Shown here: piece after piece, positions 11,101 to 18,935 of the stretch
How the letters are laid out: the number at the start of each line of letters is the position of its first letter
Numbering within the stretch: the first letter of the stretch is position 1
Source: Polydactylus sextarius
Lineage: Eukaryota; Chordata; Actinopteri; Polynemidae
Reading direction: 5' to 3'
Length of the DNA stretch: 64,000 nucleotides
NCBI GenBank assembly: GCA_016801845.1
Contig: CM028914.1
Coordinates: 6,553,501-6,617,500 of the forward strand
Program-made: the position numbers and the translations under genes
Notes under the pieces: model-generated
The model's input: the letters and a program-made list of their open reading frames with translations, nothing else
What the model was told of the DNA's origin: nothing
Database searches by the model: none

Positions 11101-13375
11101 GGATGTGTAATATTTTAAATGTTGTCGAGGAGGTTCGAGGTTTATCATCATCTTTAACACGTCTCCTCTCTCACGTCTTCAGTTCCCACAGACGCTTTGG
11201 CGAACAAACTCTTTGGTGCTCCAGAGCCCTCCTCAATCGCCCGCTCGCTCCCAACTACTGTGCCTGATTCGCCCAACTACCGCAGTGCCCGGACGCCACG
11301 CACACCTCGCACACCTCACCGGAAGGACGCGACCATGACGCCGCGCTTCTACCCAGTGGTGAAGGAAAGTCGGCCCGTCGACGCCAAGGTGAGACGTCCG
11401 CCGAGTGTCGGAGAAAACGTTAAATAACATTTACGTCCAGTTTGCTTTTCAAATACTTTTACAATTTCCTTAATCTGTTTTTTTTTTTTTTTTTCCCCTC
11501 GCAGACGCCGAGAAAGAGGAAGACCCGACACAGCTCCAACCCGCCTATGGAGTGCCACGTCGGGTGGGTGATGGACTCCAGAGAGCATCGCTCACGTACC
11601 GCCTCCGTCAGGTGAGAACCACTGCTCTGGCTTCTGTAACGTTTAATGTTTCACACTAAAATTGATTTCAGCTGTAAAACAACAAGATTTCACCTTTTGT
11701 CATCTTTCCACACAAAGAAATACAGTGTCAGGAATATGTTTTATCATTGAAGAGAAGTCTTTTCATCTTCCGTTCTCCACCTGTTCCTCCATCTCTTCTC
11801 AGCTCCAACGCCAGCCCGTCAGAGGGCACCCCCGCCCTGGGTAACATCGGCTGCACGCCTCAGTCTCTCCCCAAGTTCCAGCATCCATCACACGAGCTGC
11901 TCAAGGAGAATGGCTTCACGCAACACGTTTACCACAAATACCGCCGGCGCTGCCTAAACGGTAAACACAGTTTCTTCTTTCTCATCATCAAAAAACATCC
12001 TGTCTTGAAACCTGTCGCTACCATTTAACAGCAGCAAACTGTTAGTGGCTCTTTTCTTCTTCTTTAGATTAAAGAAAATCCTTCCTTTCACTTTGAGGTT
12101 CTTAAATAACCTTGTTCACTCACTGTGTCCTCTTGACCAATCACAGAGCGAAAGCGGCTGGGAATTGGCCAATCGCAGGAGATGAACACACTCTTCCGTT
12201 TCTGGTCGTTTTTCCTCCGAGATCACTTCAACAGGAAGATGTACGAGGAGTTCAGACAACTGGTGGTTGAGGACGGGAAAGAAGGATACAGGTGAGAGCT
12301 GTTGCCAGTGATTGGTGGCAGCGATCCAGGCTATTTCAAAATCAATTTCCTCAAATATCTAAATATTATTTCCATTACTTACCTCTCTCTAACTCTGAGT
12401 GTGTGTGTGTTCATGTTGCAGGTACGGTTTGGAGTGCCTCTTCAGGTACTACAGCTACGGTCTAGAGAAGAAGTTCAGGCCAGACATCTTTAAGGACTTC
12501 CAGGAGGAGACCATGAAAGACTACGAGGCTGGTGAGTCCACATCAACAGAAACAACATGCGTTCTTAACAAAAAACTGTCACAAATGGAGTTTGTCATAT
12601 TATTTGATGAGTTTCTGGTCCAGGTCTTTATAGAATAATCAGTTCACTTGCACCTCTGAGGCCTAATGTTTCTGTTTCCTGTTCACAGGCCAACTTTATG
12701 GACTGGAGAAGTTCTGGGCCTTCCTTAAATACTCCAAAGCCAAGACTCTGGAGATTGATCCTAAGCTGCAGGAATGCCTGAGCAAGTTCAAACGCCTGGA
12801 AGATTTCAGGATTGATGTATGTTGAATCATTTCTTATAAAGACTGATTAGTTGGGTTGTTTATCTTGCTCATCTGCTGCAGGGAAAGAAAACACCTGCTT
12901 CATTATCATCTTACTCATTTAGATAATGTTTTCTTTTACTTTTCTTTTAAAAACTGGCACCTCGTATTCAAAAATAACTTAATTTTTAATCAATTAAATG
13001 ACAAAATTGATTGAAAATATACTTTAAATAAGTCATTTGATTTCCTGACTAGATCATGTGACCTCCACGACTGATAAATGGTCTTGATGATGCAGATGTA
13101 ACAGTTTATTTTATAGCTTCACCTGAGTGACCATGTTTGTCTCGTTTTAGCCGCCTATGGAGGAAGGACGTCGCAGAAGACACTCATCTAGCGGGGACGG
13201 TCGCCGCCGGCACCCATCTCAGACCTCCAGTCGGCCCCAGAGCCAGGCCAGCATGGGCCCCAGCGCCGGCCACGCAGCCCAGGGGCCCACAGCCAAGGAT
13301 GATGCCAAACCCACCAGCCAGAAACCCCACGCTCCCTCTGCTGACACTGCACCAGATGCCAAGACACTGAAGTAA
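2035..13375 (+). CDS. larp1: La-related protein 1 (3' 17 exons; N-terminus outside window)
   Basis: RNA-binding regulator of translation. The family binds the cap and 5'TOP motif of ribosomal-protein mRNAs in the cytoplasm, downstream of mTORC1 (established). Seen here: 17 exons with GT/AG borders that keep one frame throughout, giving 905 residues and a TAA at 13373-13375. The first exon enters in phase 0; start codon and N-terminal exons lie left of the window. Order by visible residue: charged K/E/D segment (1-50), RG repeats (about 121-147), La motif (about 188-280, with IEYYFSLDNLERDFFLRR), acidic block with FDEEMEQMDG and NKILIVTQTPP (397-505), TPRTPRTP segment, DM15 cap-binding repeats (about 674-805), and a basic tail. 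The tail motifs GRRRRHSS and PSQTSSRP fit LARP1 better than LARP1B. The convergent neighbour faxdc2 is also LARP1's neighbour in mammals. Identification is by remembered similarity, not by a search. Confidence 0.97.
2186..4402 (+). other. larp1: larp1 intron after visible exon 1
   Basis: No exon seen. Holds a short telomere-like run (GGTTAGGGTTAGGTTAGG, 2314-2331), poly-A tracts (about 2632-2646 and 3019-3042), copy A of an 85-bp duplicated segment (3479-3563) and, at about 3950-4020, a stretch ending in a non-LTR-tail-like phrase (ctgtgggacaagtagaggac). Confidence 0.7.
3479..3563 (+). repeat. 85-bp intronic repeat, copy A
   Basis: Aligns without gaps to 5602-5686, with 6 mismatches in 85 positions by hand count (about 93% identity). 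The flanks are unrelated. Same orientation as copy B. Confidence 0.9.
4403..4537 (+). CDS. larp1: larp1 exon 2 of 17 visible
   Basis: Acceptor AACAG, donor GTGAGT; 135 nt. Starts NKQKWVPLMIEVK, the family's KWVPL signature, followed by a low-complexity Ser/Asn/Arg segment. Confidence 0.92.
5240..5392 (+). CDS. larp1: larp1 exon 3 of 17 visible: RG-repeat exon
   Basis: Acceptor TGCAG, donor GTATGT; 153 nt. Encodes DEVSSVKSEG and then a run of Arg-Gly dipeptides (about 121-147 of the visible protein), a disordered RNA-binding type segment. The DNA is a purine-rich near-repeat. Confidence 0.93.
5602..5686 (+). repeat. 85-bp intronic repeat, copy B
   Basis: Partner of 3479-3563. Both copies share gaagtgatgagt...cttcatgtctcttctctg and differ at six positions. 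It lies one intron further along larp1, so it is either a dispersed element family or a local duplication. Confidence 0.9.
6716..6742. repeat. (GT)n microsatellite
   Basis: Uninterrupted GT dinucleotide run, about 13 units, followed by cacaca. Located in a larp1 intron. Confidence 0.92.
6926..7088 (+). CDS. larp1: larp1 exon 4 of 17 visible: start of La motif
   Basis: Acceptor TCAAG, donor GTAAGT; 163 nt, phase 1 to 2. Tyr/Gly/Asp-rich (HYDYHYGYKSYD), then SVDQDLLKDYIKRQI, the first helix of the La motif. Confidence 0.94.
7737..7881 (+). CDS. larp1: larp1 exon 5 of 17 visible: La motif core
   Basis: Acceptor CTGTAG, donor GTAAGC; 145 nt. EYYFSLDNLERDFFLRRKM and GFLPIGLIASFHRVQALT carry the conserved aromatic RNA 3'-end pocket of the La motif. 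It is followed by a short intron of only 94 nt. Confidence 0.96.
7976..8147 (+). CDS. larp1: larp1 exon 6 of 17 visible: end of La motif
   Basis: Acceptor GTCAG, donor GTGAGC; 172 nt. ALKDSKEVEVIDMKIRRK closes the La module; DFSQLINCPEFVPRQ is a conserved LARP1 linker. Confidence 0.95.
8289..8455 (+). CDS. larp1: larp1 exon 7 of 17 visible
   Basis: Acceptor CTGCAG, donor GTCAGC; 167 nt. Contains GLSASLPDLDSESWIEVKKR, a strongly conserved LARP1 linker motif. Reading through the donor gives a stop after 12 further codons. Confidence 0.94.
8839..8940 (+). CDS. larp1: larp1 exon 8 of 17 visible
   Basis: Acceptor ACGTAG, donor GTGTGT (a weaker donor); 102 nt, phase 0 at both ends, so it could be skipped without a frameshift. 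Low-complexity Gln/Pro/Ser linker. It is the least conserved of the larp1 exons and a plausible alternative exon. Confidence 0.8.
9066..9392 (+). CDS. larp1: larp1 exon 9 of 17 visible: acidic block
   Basis: Acceptor TTTAG, donor GTGAGG; 327 nt, the longest coding exon. Encodes ELDFMFDEEMEQMDG, FTDWSDEE, DVNKILIVTQTPPY, HPGGDRTG and KVINDGLFYYEQDLW, all hallmarks of LARP1. GC content is clearly above the flanking introns. Confidence 0.96.
9393..10704 (+). other. larp1: larp1 intron with a CpG-richer block
   Basis: No larp1 exon is expected or seen, since flanking exons join in phase (…TIK|QEVENF). The block 10045-10260 has more CpG than the rest of the intron, an E-box CACGTG at about 10058, and a TATA-like tttataaataaa near 10107. 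It could be an internal promoter or the remnant of an inserted element. Confidence 0.5.
10705..10828 (+). CDS. larp1: larp1 exon 10 of 17 visible
   Basis: Acceptor TTACAG, donor GTAAGG; 124 nt, phase 0 to 1. QEVENFKKVHLISREQFD and then PPVDPNQEVPPGPPRP, almost identical in pattern to vertebrate LARP1. Confidence 0.95.
11183..11388 (+). CDS. larp1: larp1 exon 11 of 17 visible
   Basis: Acceptor CTTCAG, donor GTGAGA; 206 nt. PTDALANKLFGAPEPSSIAR, then TPRTPRTP and TPRFYPVVKE: a disordered, proline-directed phosphosite-type region ahead of DM15. Confidence 0.95.
11505..11611 (+). CDS. larp1: larp1 exon 12 of 17 visible
   Basis: Acceptor CGCAG after a long poly-T tract, donor GTGAGA; 107 nt. TPRKRKTRHSSNPPMECH and VGWVMDSREH, the basic segment just before the DM15 repeats. 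Confidence 0.95.
11803..11960 (+). CDS. larp1: larp1 exon 13 of 17 visible: first DM15 repeat
   Basis: Acceptor TCTCAG, donor GTAAAC; 158 nt. FQHPSHELLKENGFTQHVYH and KYRRRCLN form the first helical DM15 repeat of the cap/TOP-binding domain. Confidence 0.96.
12147..12291 (+). CDS. larp1: larp1 exon 14 of 17 visible: DM15 core
   Basis: Acceptor TCACAG, donor GTGAGA; 145 nt. ERKRLGIGQSQEMNTLFRFW and SFFLRDHFNRKMYEEF encode the second DM15 repeat, part of the m7G-cap-binding surface (family knowledge). Confidence 0.97.
12422..12531 (+). CDS. larp1: larp1 exon 15 of 17 visible: DM15
   Basis: Acceptor TTGCAG, donor GTGAGT; 110 nt. YGLECLFRYYSYGLEKKFR carries the aromatic and arginine residues of the cap/TOP pocket. 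Confidence 0.97.
12689..12816 (+). CDS. larp1: larp1 exon 16 of 17 visible: end of DM15
   Basis: Acceptor TCACAG, donor GTATGT; 128 nt. GQLYGLEKFWAFLKYSKAK is the third DM15 repeat; KFKRLEDFRID leads into the tail. Confidence 0.97.
13151..13375 (+). CDS. larp1: larp1 terminal coding exon
   Basis: Acceptor TTTTAG; 225 nt including the TAA at 13373-13375. Basic Arg/His/Ser-rich tail (GRRRRHSSSGDGRRRHPSQ) followed by a Pro/Ala/Ser-rich end. The spaced motifs PSQTSSRP and DDAKPTSQ parallel the LARP1 (not LARP1B) C-terminus. Confidence 0.93.
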   Translation, partial: PPMEEGRRRRHSSSGDGRRRHPSQTSSRPQSQASMGPSAGHAAQGPTAKDDAKPTSQKPHAPSADTAPDAKTLK

Positions 13376-14308
13376 AGCCCCAACACGCGCGCGTCAGCCT
13401 GCACGGATCAACCCATGTCTTCAAGTCGCTGGTTCTCTGCACCACAGGCGAAGGGGAGGGGGAGGAGGGGGGAGGGTTGTCCAGCTCTTCATTCAAGCAT
13501 GAGAATATATTTTTTTTTTTTCCCAATCACCTTGTAAAATAAGGAAGAAAACGTTAAAAATGACTCGGTTTAGTCATTACTTTTAAGTTTTTTGAGGAAA
13601 AATGACTTTTCTGTCTTAAAGAGGCAAAGAAAGGATGAGGTATCTCAACATTTTTTTTATTTATTTTTCTTTTTTCGACACTATAACTGGTCCACACGGT
13701 GGATGGTTTAGTGGTGATTTATTATCTTGAATTTTTTTTTTTTCACGTTGACCTCCCCTCTCTGTCACTGGGACCCTGCTGTGATCATTATCGTCCCACT
13801 GACATATCTGACAGATATTTGATTTCACGCCCTCAGATCTCAGATTAATGATTATTATTTCTTTGGCGTTCGTTGGGATCGAAGGCTTGGAAATAGTTTG
13901 AACTACACTGAGCATCTGAAAAGCCCCACCCGTGGCCGACTGGAGGCCGCGCTGCTCTTGACATCCAACTGGACCAAAGTGGTTTGAACCAAGCGACTGA
14001 AATTTCCACCTGCAGACCCCTCACCCCCCTCCCCTCCTCCCTCCCCCGAGCTCTCTCAGCTGAGGGGCTAAAAATTCAAAAAAAAATATATATTTGATTT
14101 ACTTTATGGCTGGACAATGAGGGGAGAAACATTTAAGAACCAAATGATAAAAACAGAGAGAGAAAGACTTGTATCAACCCCTCAGTATGGACATGATCAT
14201 TGAAAGTTGCCTTATTTTAATGGTTTTACCGCTTCTAACTTGTGCCCGCCACCTTATCGTCAGCTGTACCGCATCACCCATATATCTGGTTACCATTTTC
14301 AGTGAAAG

Positions 14309-14324
14309 CCACTAGGTGGCACTG
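14309..14324 (+). promoter_or_regulatory. CTCF-like motif in larp1 3' UTR
   Basis: CCACTAGGTGGCACTG matches the core CTCF consensus CCASYAGRKGGC. Sequence match only; occupancy unknown. Confidence 0.35.
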
Positions 14325-14492
14325 TGTCTGACAAATTGTTCGACACAACTGTCACCACCACCACCACCACACCCCTGCTCCCCTTTTGTCACCTTTTTTG
14401 AGCTGTCTTCCAAGTGTCATTTGGTCTGTTACAAGTCCATGTTTGCAAATTGTGGCTTCATGTGCTAAAAACACGTCAAACTGGTTGAAGTT

Positions 14493-14569
14493 ACCCTTCC
14501 TCCTCCCCTCCTCCCCCCCTCCTCCTCCTCCTCCTCCCCCCTCCTCCTCCTCCCCTCCTCCTCCTCCTG
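14493..14569. repeat. CTCC-rich polypyrimidine tract
   Basis: Almost pure C/T strand, mostly tcctcctcc, inside the larp1 3' UTR. Long one-strand pyrimidine runs of this kind can form triplex DNA (general knowledge). The proline- and glycine/glutamate-rich frames over it are artefacts. Confidence 0.9.
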
Positions 14570-14971
14570 GTAAAAAAAACACAAAAAAACAAAACAAAAA
14601 AAAACACTTGAGTGACAAAGGGAGGATCCCCAGTGCATCTCCCTTTGGGTGCTTCCTGACTTCCTTGCCCCCACCCCCACCCTCACCCTCTCTGCCTCCC
14701 TGTCAGACGAGCTGCATCCATCCGTTCATCATCCATCCATCGGTCAACCATCAGTGACACTACAGGACTGGAATCATCAATCTGGATTACTTGAAGAAAT
14801 GATGGTTATGAGAGGAGCCGTCGCGCTCTGACGCAGGTGCTCTGGGTGGAGATGCCAATGAGGCCCCAGACATTTGGCCTCTGAACTTCACTGACGTTCG
14901 CTCGGCCGACTCGCTGCTTTTTAACGAGGCTTGATTGGGCCCTCGGGTTGCTCACCGCCTCTTCCTGTTTC

Positions 14972-14992
14972 TCACACACACACACACACACA
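14972..14992. repeat. (CA)n microsatellite
   Basis: Short CA run in the larp1 3' UTR. Confidence 0.85.
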
Positions 14993-15694
14993 ACACGTGC
15001 GCACACAAATACTCAACGCATCAGTTACAGGCATGAACACTGGCAGGTGTAGTTGCACACAGGTACAGATGTAGCAGCGTGAGCAAAAATGAATACTAAA
15101 CACACAACCCGATGTCTTGCCTTGTTGTGGACAAAAAAAAAAAATTCAAGACTGGATTGTTCGTTCTCACTCTGTTCTGTCCGGTCGTCACTCTTCTGAC
15201 AGTCAACTGTCTGGATAGTTCAATCTTTATCCAGCGCGAGTACTGATGATATCAAATAGGTTTTCTTTTTTCTCCATTAATATAAATGTGAATTTGACAG
15301 ATGAAGAGAAATGATTACAGCTCCCTGCTACTTGTTTTATTGTTTATAGAACAGATGATATATTTGCCTTACATGTGTACGTACGCTAACTTTTTTTTTT
15401 CTTTTCTTCTTCTTTTTTTTTTTTTTTTAATGGTCTCATAATTATCTTTTAATGCTTTTTAATTTCAATTTTGCAGTGTTTCTAGCGTTGTGATGGAGGT
15501 GGGATTTGTGCCAGGCTGTTTGGGGGGAAAAAAACAAAACAAAACAAAAAAACAAAAACATCTGTGGATTTCATAATCTGGAACATAGTTCACATCACAA
15601 AAGGGAAAGTTAACATCAGGGCATCGACAGGTATTAAGCGCAAAAACAAAATCTCTAAGTTTATAGTGTTTCATGTTGAAATCCATTCTTGCTC

Positions 15695-15700
<6 letters not shown>

Positions 15701-15738
<38 letters not shown>
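15701..15738. repeat. (ATT)n triplet repeat
   Basis: About 12 TTA/ATT units in the larp1 3' UTR, sense strand UUA-rich. Confidence 0.92.
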
Positions 15739-16317
15739 TTTTGCCAAGATGACAGATCAGCATTTCCAACAACAAAACCGTTAAATGTGACTCAAACTAA
15801 TGATGAATTTTCAGCTTTCAGCGTCTTGCTAAGCAGTATGTCTGCAAAGTTTAAAAAAAAAAAACGATCGACAAATATTAGTTTCGAGGTTTTTTTTTTT
15901 TTTTTTTTGAAATGAACAATAACTTGATATGTTATTATATGAAGTTTTTTGTTTTTTCGGGGGGATGGGGTATTGAGTCTTAATACACATAGTTATCAGA
16001 GATGTGTAACTGCAGCGTGAGTCCGCTCACATGATTTAAAATCTTCAAATGTTTTTTTTTTGAGGAATTGGAAAGAAAGTCTAACACATTCTTAGAAGAA
16101 ACTGTTGGACACATGTGCCTGTTTTTTTTTTTTTTTTTTTTTTTTTTTCTTCCGAGATCTTTTGATCCCAAAAAAAACAAAAAAAAATATTCAACCTGTT
16201 GGTTGATGTTCCAGCAGAGGAGGTGGATATCACATTGTCTTGTCAGTATTTCTGTTCTTCAGTTTCTTCCTCTAAACCTAAACAATGTCGAAACATGAAA
16301 AATGCAAAGCAAAGCTG

Positions 16318-16350
16318 TAATTATTATTATTATTATTATTATTATTATTT
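16318..16350. repeat. (ATT)n triplet repeat, second run
   Basis: About 10 further ATT units in the same 3' UTR, 580 bp after the first run. Confidence 0.92.
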
Positions 16351-17173
16351 TCCTTTTTTATGTCTTGTTGGTTTAACTTCAGGGAGATTTGATTTGGATC
16401 AGTTACAGAAGCTTACAGTTGATGCATCAAGTTGTTTATTGGAGATTTAAGGATTTAAAACAAATCAGCTACAAAATATCCAGAAAAGCGAAACTCCACG
16501 CATTTCCCAAAGCCAGCGGAAAGCCTCTGCACGGCCGAGCTGTTGCCTGCCTGAGGATACGACTGGCGGAGCTCTTCCTCCTGGGACAGTCACACGATCC
16601 CTCGCTCTAATGTGAACATCGCCTGCCACCGGACAGTTGGAGGTTTCAGGTGTTTTGGGAGTTTTCAGCTAAGAACTGCTGCTAGCTATCCAAACAAACT
16701 GAAGGGGGCGCTGCACCCCTCCACTCGTCAGTTATACATGGACTTGGCCGGGACACTGGAGAGATGAATGATGGACGTGGAGGTGGGGGAGAGAGAGGGA
16801 GGAGAAAACAAGAAGAGAGAGAAAAGTACCCAACCTGGGTTTTTTTTTGATGTTGCTCAGAGGAATATGGCTGGTTATGATGTCTGCAGACTGAAAAAAG
16901 GACAAAATTCCATAAAGCCATATGACTAAGAAATAACTGTATATGAACCATTAAAATAGTTCATTACATTACAATATCCTAGGCTTGTCATGAGGAAAAA
17001 AAAGATGAAAACGAGGAAAAAAAGGAACAAAAAAAATATATAAAATGGAAAAATGTAAAATACTTGAATGAGATCTTGTATAATATCATTTAATATTCAT
17101 AATATCTGCTTTGTAGGCTGATGTGATTCGCTGTTAGTGTTATTTGTAATTTGTAGTAATTATGCTTTCCTTT

Positions 17174-17183
17174 AATAAATAAA
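17174..17183 (+). terminator. larp1: larp1 poly(A) signal (overlapping AATAAA pair)
   Basis: AATAAATAAA gives two overlapping canonical hexamers, followed by an A-run. A GT-rich stretch, usual for a downstream element, occurs only at 17331-17352. The distance is long, so the exact cleavage site is uncertain. Confidence 0.65.
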
Positions 17184-17190
17184 AAAAAAA

Positions 17191-17600
17191 AAACACAAAA
17201 CGGACAAAAAAACCTCAAACGCGCCGACTGATGAGTCATTATTTGTGAGTGAAGAGCGAATAATTGAACTTTGTAGAGAAGTTTGAAACTTTATATCTTT
17301 AGTTATTTAACTTGAAAATATGTGTAACAGGGTTTGTGTGTGTGTGTGTGTGAGAGAGGAGAGGGTACGTTTGTCCTTTTGATACACTCAGGTTTAAGTC
17401 CCCACATTGTGCAGACTTAAACCTGTGTCCACACGCAGGTCCCCATGATGTAAAAAAACAAAACAATAAGGTGAAGACATGACTTAAGGTTGGTTAAGGT
17501 GACAGTCAGGTAAATAAATACAAGTCAATGAAATGTCCCCTGAAAACATGAAAACAAGACTGTGTGTGTGTGAGCGAGACCAAAGAAACATTCATTTTTC
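17191..17600. other. larp1/faxdc2 convergent intergenic gap
   Basis: About 0.4 kb between the predicted 3' ends of two convergent genes. Contains a short (GT)n with GAGA (17335-17362) and a perfect 12-bp inverted repeat (17389-17425). No gene is seen. Confidence 0.6.
17389..17425. repeat. 12-bp perfect inverted repeat (hairpin)
   Basis: caggtttaagtc at 17389-17400 and its exact reverse complement gacttaaacctg at 17414-17425 with a 13-nt loop. It sits between the two convergent gene ends; nearby gtccccac repeats suggest an old repeat as its origin. Confidence 0.8.
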
Positions 17601-18778
17601 TTATTTTTTATTAGTAATTAACAGTCCAGTCAGAATATTCTTTATTGTTTAAACATCTTTTTGTTATGCAACAAGACACATTTAACATTCAATGTGTTAA
17701 AGTGCAAATGTATCTTGTGTCTGAGCAGCGAGTGAACGAAGCAGAAGAACCGCTGAGCTGTTAAGTAATATGACTTAAAAAATACATGCAATGAAATGCT
17801 GTTAAGAATAAATCCATAACTTTAAATTAATTTCTATTAAAAACTATAATGTTTTCATTAACTGAAGTTAAAAAGAACAGAACAAGCTGTTAAGTGGTCG
17901 TCATCCTAATAAAATCATTTTAAATAAGTTGATGGAATCTGGGAGATGATCAACATTTCCATAATTTTTCTTTTGACAGTTTCACCTCACAGATGATCTG
18001 GTTAATAAACACCATAAGGTGTTTCTGTTACGACCAGAACCCGTTCACGCTGACGTGATTTGTACGTTGAAGCTCATAAACCGTAGTTCTCTGTCGTTGA
18101 GGAATGTTGGAAGCTGTGACCGAAGCGTAAAACAAACACTTCTTCTCTCACAGCAGCGCTGATTACATTCAGTCTAACTAGTGTCATACATTCAGTTTCC
18201 TCTTACAGTAAAAAAAAAAGTGACTTAACTGAAATTGTTTTCACTCACATCAACCGTCAACCTGTCCCTGATTATGAATAAAATTCACAAACTCAAAATG
18301 ATGAAGTTTTGAAACAAAGACGAACATTTAGCCAGAAAAAAAACAAAAACAAAATGGACAAAGAGTTGGTCATGATTAAAGTAAAATTACACTTAATAAT
18401 CTCGTTGGCCTTCCATAAACTTTCACATTTACACTTTCAAAGGATGTTGACAAGAACCAACCGATCGCCAACCGTCGTCCAGAAACATAAACAAGTTTAA
18501 AATGACGCTGGAGGCTAAACTTTCAGAACTGTATGAAATCCACACACCTGGTTAAATGTAAAAATAAACAATATTTCTACTCAGGAAAAATAAAAACTGA
18601 ATGCAACACAGTTGCAGCAGACCGTCACAGTCTGAAACTGATCGACAGGATTTTCTGGATTAAAATAATCAGAATATAATTGTATGTTTAAGTTGACAGG
18701 AAACGTCACATCATGGTGATTTTTCCAAACTTAATGAGGCCTCAGCCTAAAGTGAAAGGTCAGAGGTCAGAGGTCAGC
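17590..18778 (-). other. faxdc2: faxdc2 3' UTR
   Basis: Runs from the TGA at 18781-18779 to the inferred poly(A) site. AT-rich with no other feature; the distal end is inferred from hexamers alone. Confidence 0.55.
17607..17646 (-). terminator. faxdc2: faxdc2 poly(A) signals
   Basis: Two minus-strand AATAAA hexamers (17641-17646 and 17607-17612) about 1.1 kb after the faxdc2 stop codon. A minus-strand GT/T-rich stretch follows just beyond, as expected of a downstream element. Confidence 0.55.
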
Positions 18779-18935
18779 TCACTGGCCCTTCTTGGGTGAG
18801 TCAGGGATGCTCTCATTCAGCGGGGTGAAGCTGGTGAGCAGGGTGTGACGTTCATACTGCTTGGTGGTCCTGAATTTAGAGTCGGTGCCGTGGAGGCGAT
18901 CCAGCACACCGAAGACCCCAAAGCACTGGTTGAAC
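18779..18935 (-). CDS. faxdc2: faxdc2 terminal coding exon
   Basis: Acceptor CTCCAG; 157 nt to the TGA. FNQCFGVFGVLDRLHGTDSK and ESIPDSPKKGQ match the vertebrate C-terminus. Confidence 0.96.

Larger units (their letters stand above)
13376..17190 (+). other. larp1: larp1 3' UTR
   Basis: About 3.8 kb from the stop codon to the overlapping AATAAA pair at 17174-17183. Holds a CTCC-rich pyrimidine tract (about 14493-14569), (CA)n at 14972-14992, two ATT triplet runs (15701-15738, 16318-16350) and many poly-T tracts. No splice-compatible frame. The extent is inferred from the poly(A) signal; an earlier end is possible. Confidence 0.7.

Noticed and set aside
13080..13135. Box C/D snoRNA in the last larp1 intron
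   Set aside because: TGATGA and CTGA are present, but the purine before the C box and the terminal stem are missing.
2035..13375. Assignment to larp1b instead of larp1
   Set aside because: The linker GLSASLPDLDSESWIEVKKR, the VDPNQEVPPGPPRP motif and the C-terminal tail follow LARP1, and faxdc2 is LARP1's syntenic neighbour.
14352..14757. Pro-rich and Gly/Glu-rich frames on both strands
   Set aside because: Artefacts of the CTCC polypyrimidine tract in the larp1 3' UTR.
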